Below the pieces are notes generated by a model. It did no database searches. It was not told the DNA's origin and was given only the letters and a program-made list of their open reading frames with translations. Positions 6,428 to 6,819 of a DNA stretch of 6,819 bases are shown piece after piece. Within the stretch, counting starts at the first letter, position 1; the number at the start of each line of letters is the position of its first letter. Source of the DNA: Pseudomonadota bacterium (lineage in GTDB: Bacteria > Pseudomonadota > Gammaproteobacteria > SZUA-229); the NCBI GenBank assembly GCA_030673345.1, contig DAOVJH010000079.1, positions 1-6,819 on the forward strand, written 5' to 3'. Position numbers and translations under genes: made by a program.

Positions 6428-6477
6428 CCTCTGATAGGTTTGCGGTGTGGTGTCGCAGGCTTATCGGAGGTTTTCTT
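6428..6477 (+). terminator. Strong 17-bp terminator hairpin between DUF302-like and TlpA-like genes
   Basis: The arm 6428-6444 (begins CCTCTGATA, ends TGCG) pairs along its full 17 bases with 6454-6470 (begins CGCA, ends TATCGGAGG), counting four G-T pairs. The loop is nine bases and the T-rich tail TTTTCTT (6471-6477) follows at once. It lies 23 bases after the stop codon of the DUF302-like gene and 27 bases before the next ATG. It should end most transcripts, or let a fraction through to the TlpA-like gene. Confidence 0.85.
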
Positions 6478-6504
6478 AAACATGGTAAAGAGAAGGTTTT
6501 AGTT

Positions 6505-6819
6505 ATGGGTAAGTTGTTTTTTAGTGTTTTATTTTTTGGCCTTCTGGTATTGGTCGTAGCCACAGAAGCCAGGGCAGTTGATTATGAACTGCCGGATACA
6601 GATGGCCAGATGCAGTCACTGGACCAGTATAAAGGCAAGTGGTTAATCGTTAATTACTGGGCAACCTGGTGTCGCACATGCATGAAAGAGCTTCCTGAGT
6701 TAATCGATTTTCATACTAACAATGATTTGAATGCTGTTGTCGTTGGCATTAATTTCGAAGAGATCGAAGCAAAAGAATTAAAAGCGTTTTTAGATACGAA
6801 AACGATTCCCTATGCAGTA
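6505..6819 (+). CDS. TlpA/ResA-like periplasmic thioredoxin-fold protein, partial
   Basis: The first 105 codons of an exported thiol-disulfide protein that runs off the right edge. AGAGAAGG (6489-6496) lies eight bases before the ATG. A signal peptide (1-24, ending EARA) precedes YELPDTDGQMQSLDQYKGKW (27-46), the typical AhpC/TlpA entry strand pattern. Then come LIVNYWATWCRTCMKELPEL (47-66) with the CxxC pair Cys56 and Cys59, and VVVGINFEE (78-86). Family members reduce or shuttle electrons to periplasmic disulfides, for example in cytochrome c maturation. The CxxC middle pair is Arg-Thr rather than the common Gly-Pro, Pro-Pro or Glu-Pro. The segment ends at TIPYAV (100-105), just before the cis-Pro region that would be next in the family. 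The upstream DUF302-like protein, with four cysteines, is a natural candidate partner; this is inferred from adjacency. Confidence 0.93.
   Translation, partial: MGKLFFSVLFFGLLVLVVATEARAVDYELPDTDGQMQSLDQYKGKWLIVNYWATWCRTCMKELPELIDFHTNNDLNAVVVGINFEEIEAKELKAFLDTKTIPYAV

Noticed and set aside
6482..6502. Six-codon open frame between the terminator and the TlpA-like gene
   Set aside because: It has no ribosome binding site and its end overlaps that of the next gene; it is most likely a chance frame.
1..6819. CRISPR arrays, tRNA or rRNA genes, insertion sequences, attachment sites
   Set aside because: No regularly spaced repeats, tRNA-like cloverleaf signatures, transposase frames or flanking inverted repeats were seen.

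Overview
The window looks like chromosomal DNA from a mid-GC gammaproteobacterium. The basis is indirect: the style of the pyruvate kinase and HxlR proteins, AGGAG-type ribosome binding sites, and periplasmic thiol/sulfur-handling proteins (rhodanese, DUF302-like, TlpA-like) of the kind common in sulfur-oxidising marine lineages. No rRNA or other marker gene is present, so the lineage is a guess.

Left part (1-1527). The minus strand carries the N-terminal 312 codons of a pyruvate kinase, which runs off the left edge. It is preceded by a complete HxlR-family winged-helix regulator on the same strand. The gap between the regulator and the divergent gene on its right holds two inverted repeats built from the same half-site, AGT(A/C)ACTTGCA. 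This makes a convincing divergent operator region.

Middle part (1528-4739). On the plus strand lie a six-helix membrane protein of unknown function (the probable HxlR target), then after an AT-rich gap an exported single-domain rhodanese. Forty-nine bases further on is a 615-residue membrane receptor with a periplasmic sensor region, HAMP and PAS but no recognisable enzymatic output domain. A hairpin plus T-run closes this unit.

Right part (4740-6819). A roughly 260-base AT-rich untranslated region leads to an exported 467-residue protein. It appears to be an internal duplication of a DUF302-like unit, with one Cys pair in each copy. A very strong 17-bp terminator hairpin follows, then the start of an exported TlpA/thioredoxin-like protein (WCRTC active site) cut by the right edge.

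Working picture. The rhodanese, the four-cysteine duplicated protein and the TlpA-like protein are all predicted to act outside the cytoplasm on thiols or sulfur, and the receptor could sense a related signal. That is inference from adjacency and predicted localisation. The least-described items are the duplicated DUF302-like protein paired with TlpA, and the receptor's unassigned C-terminal module.
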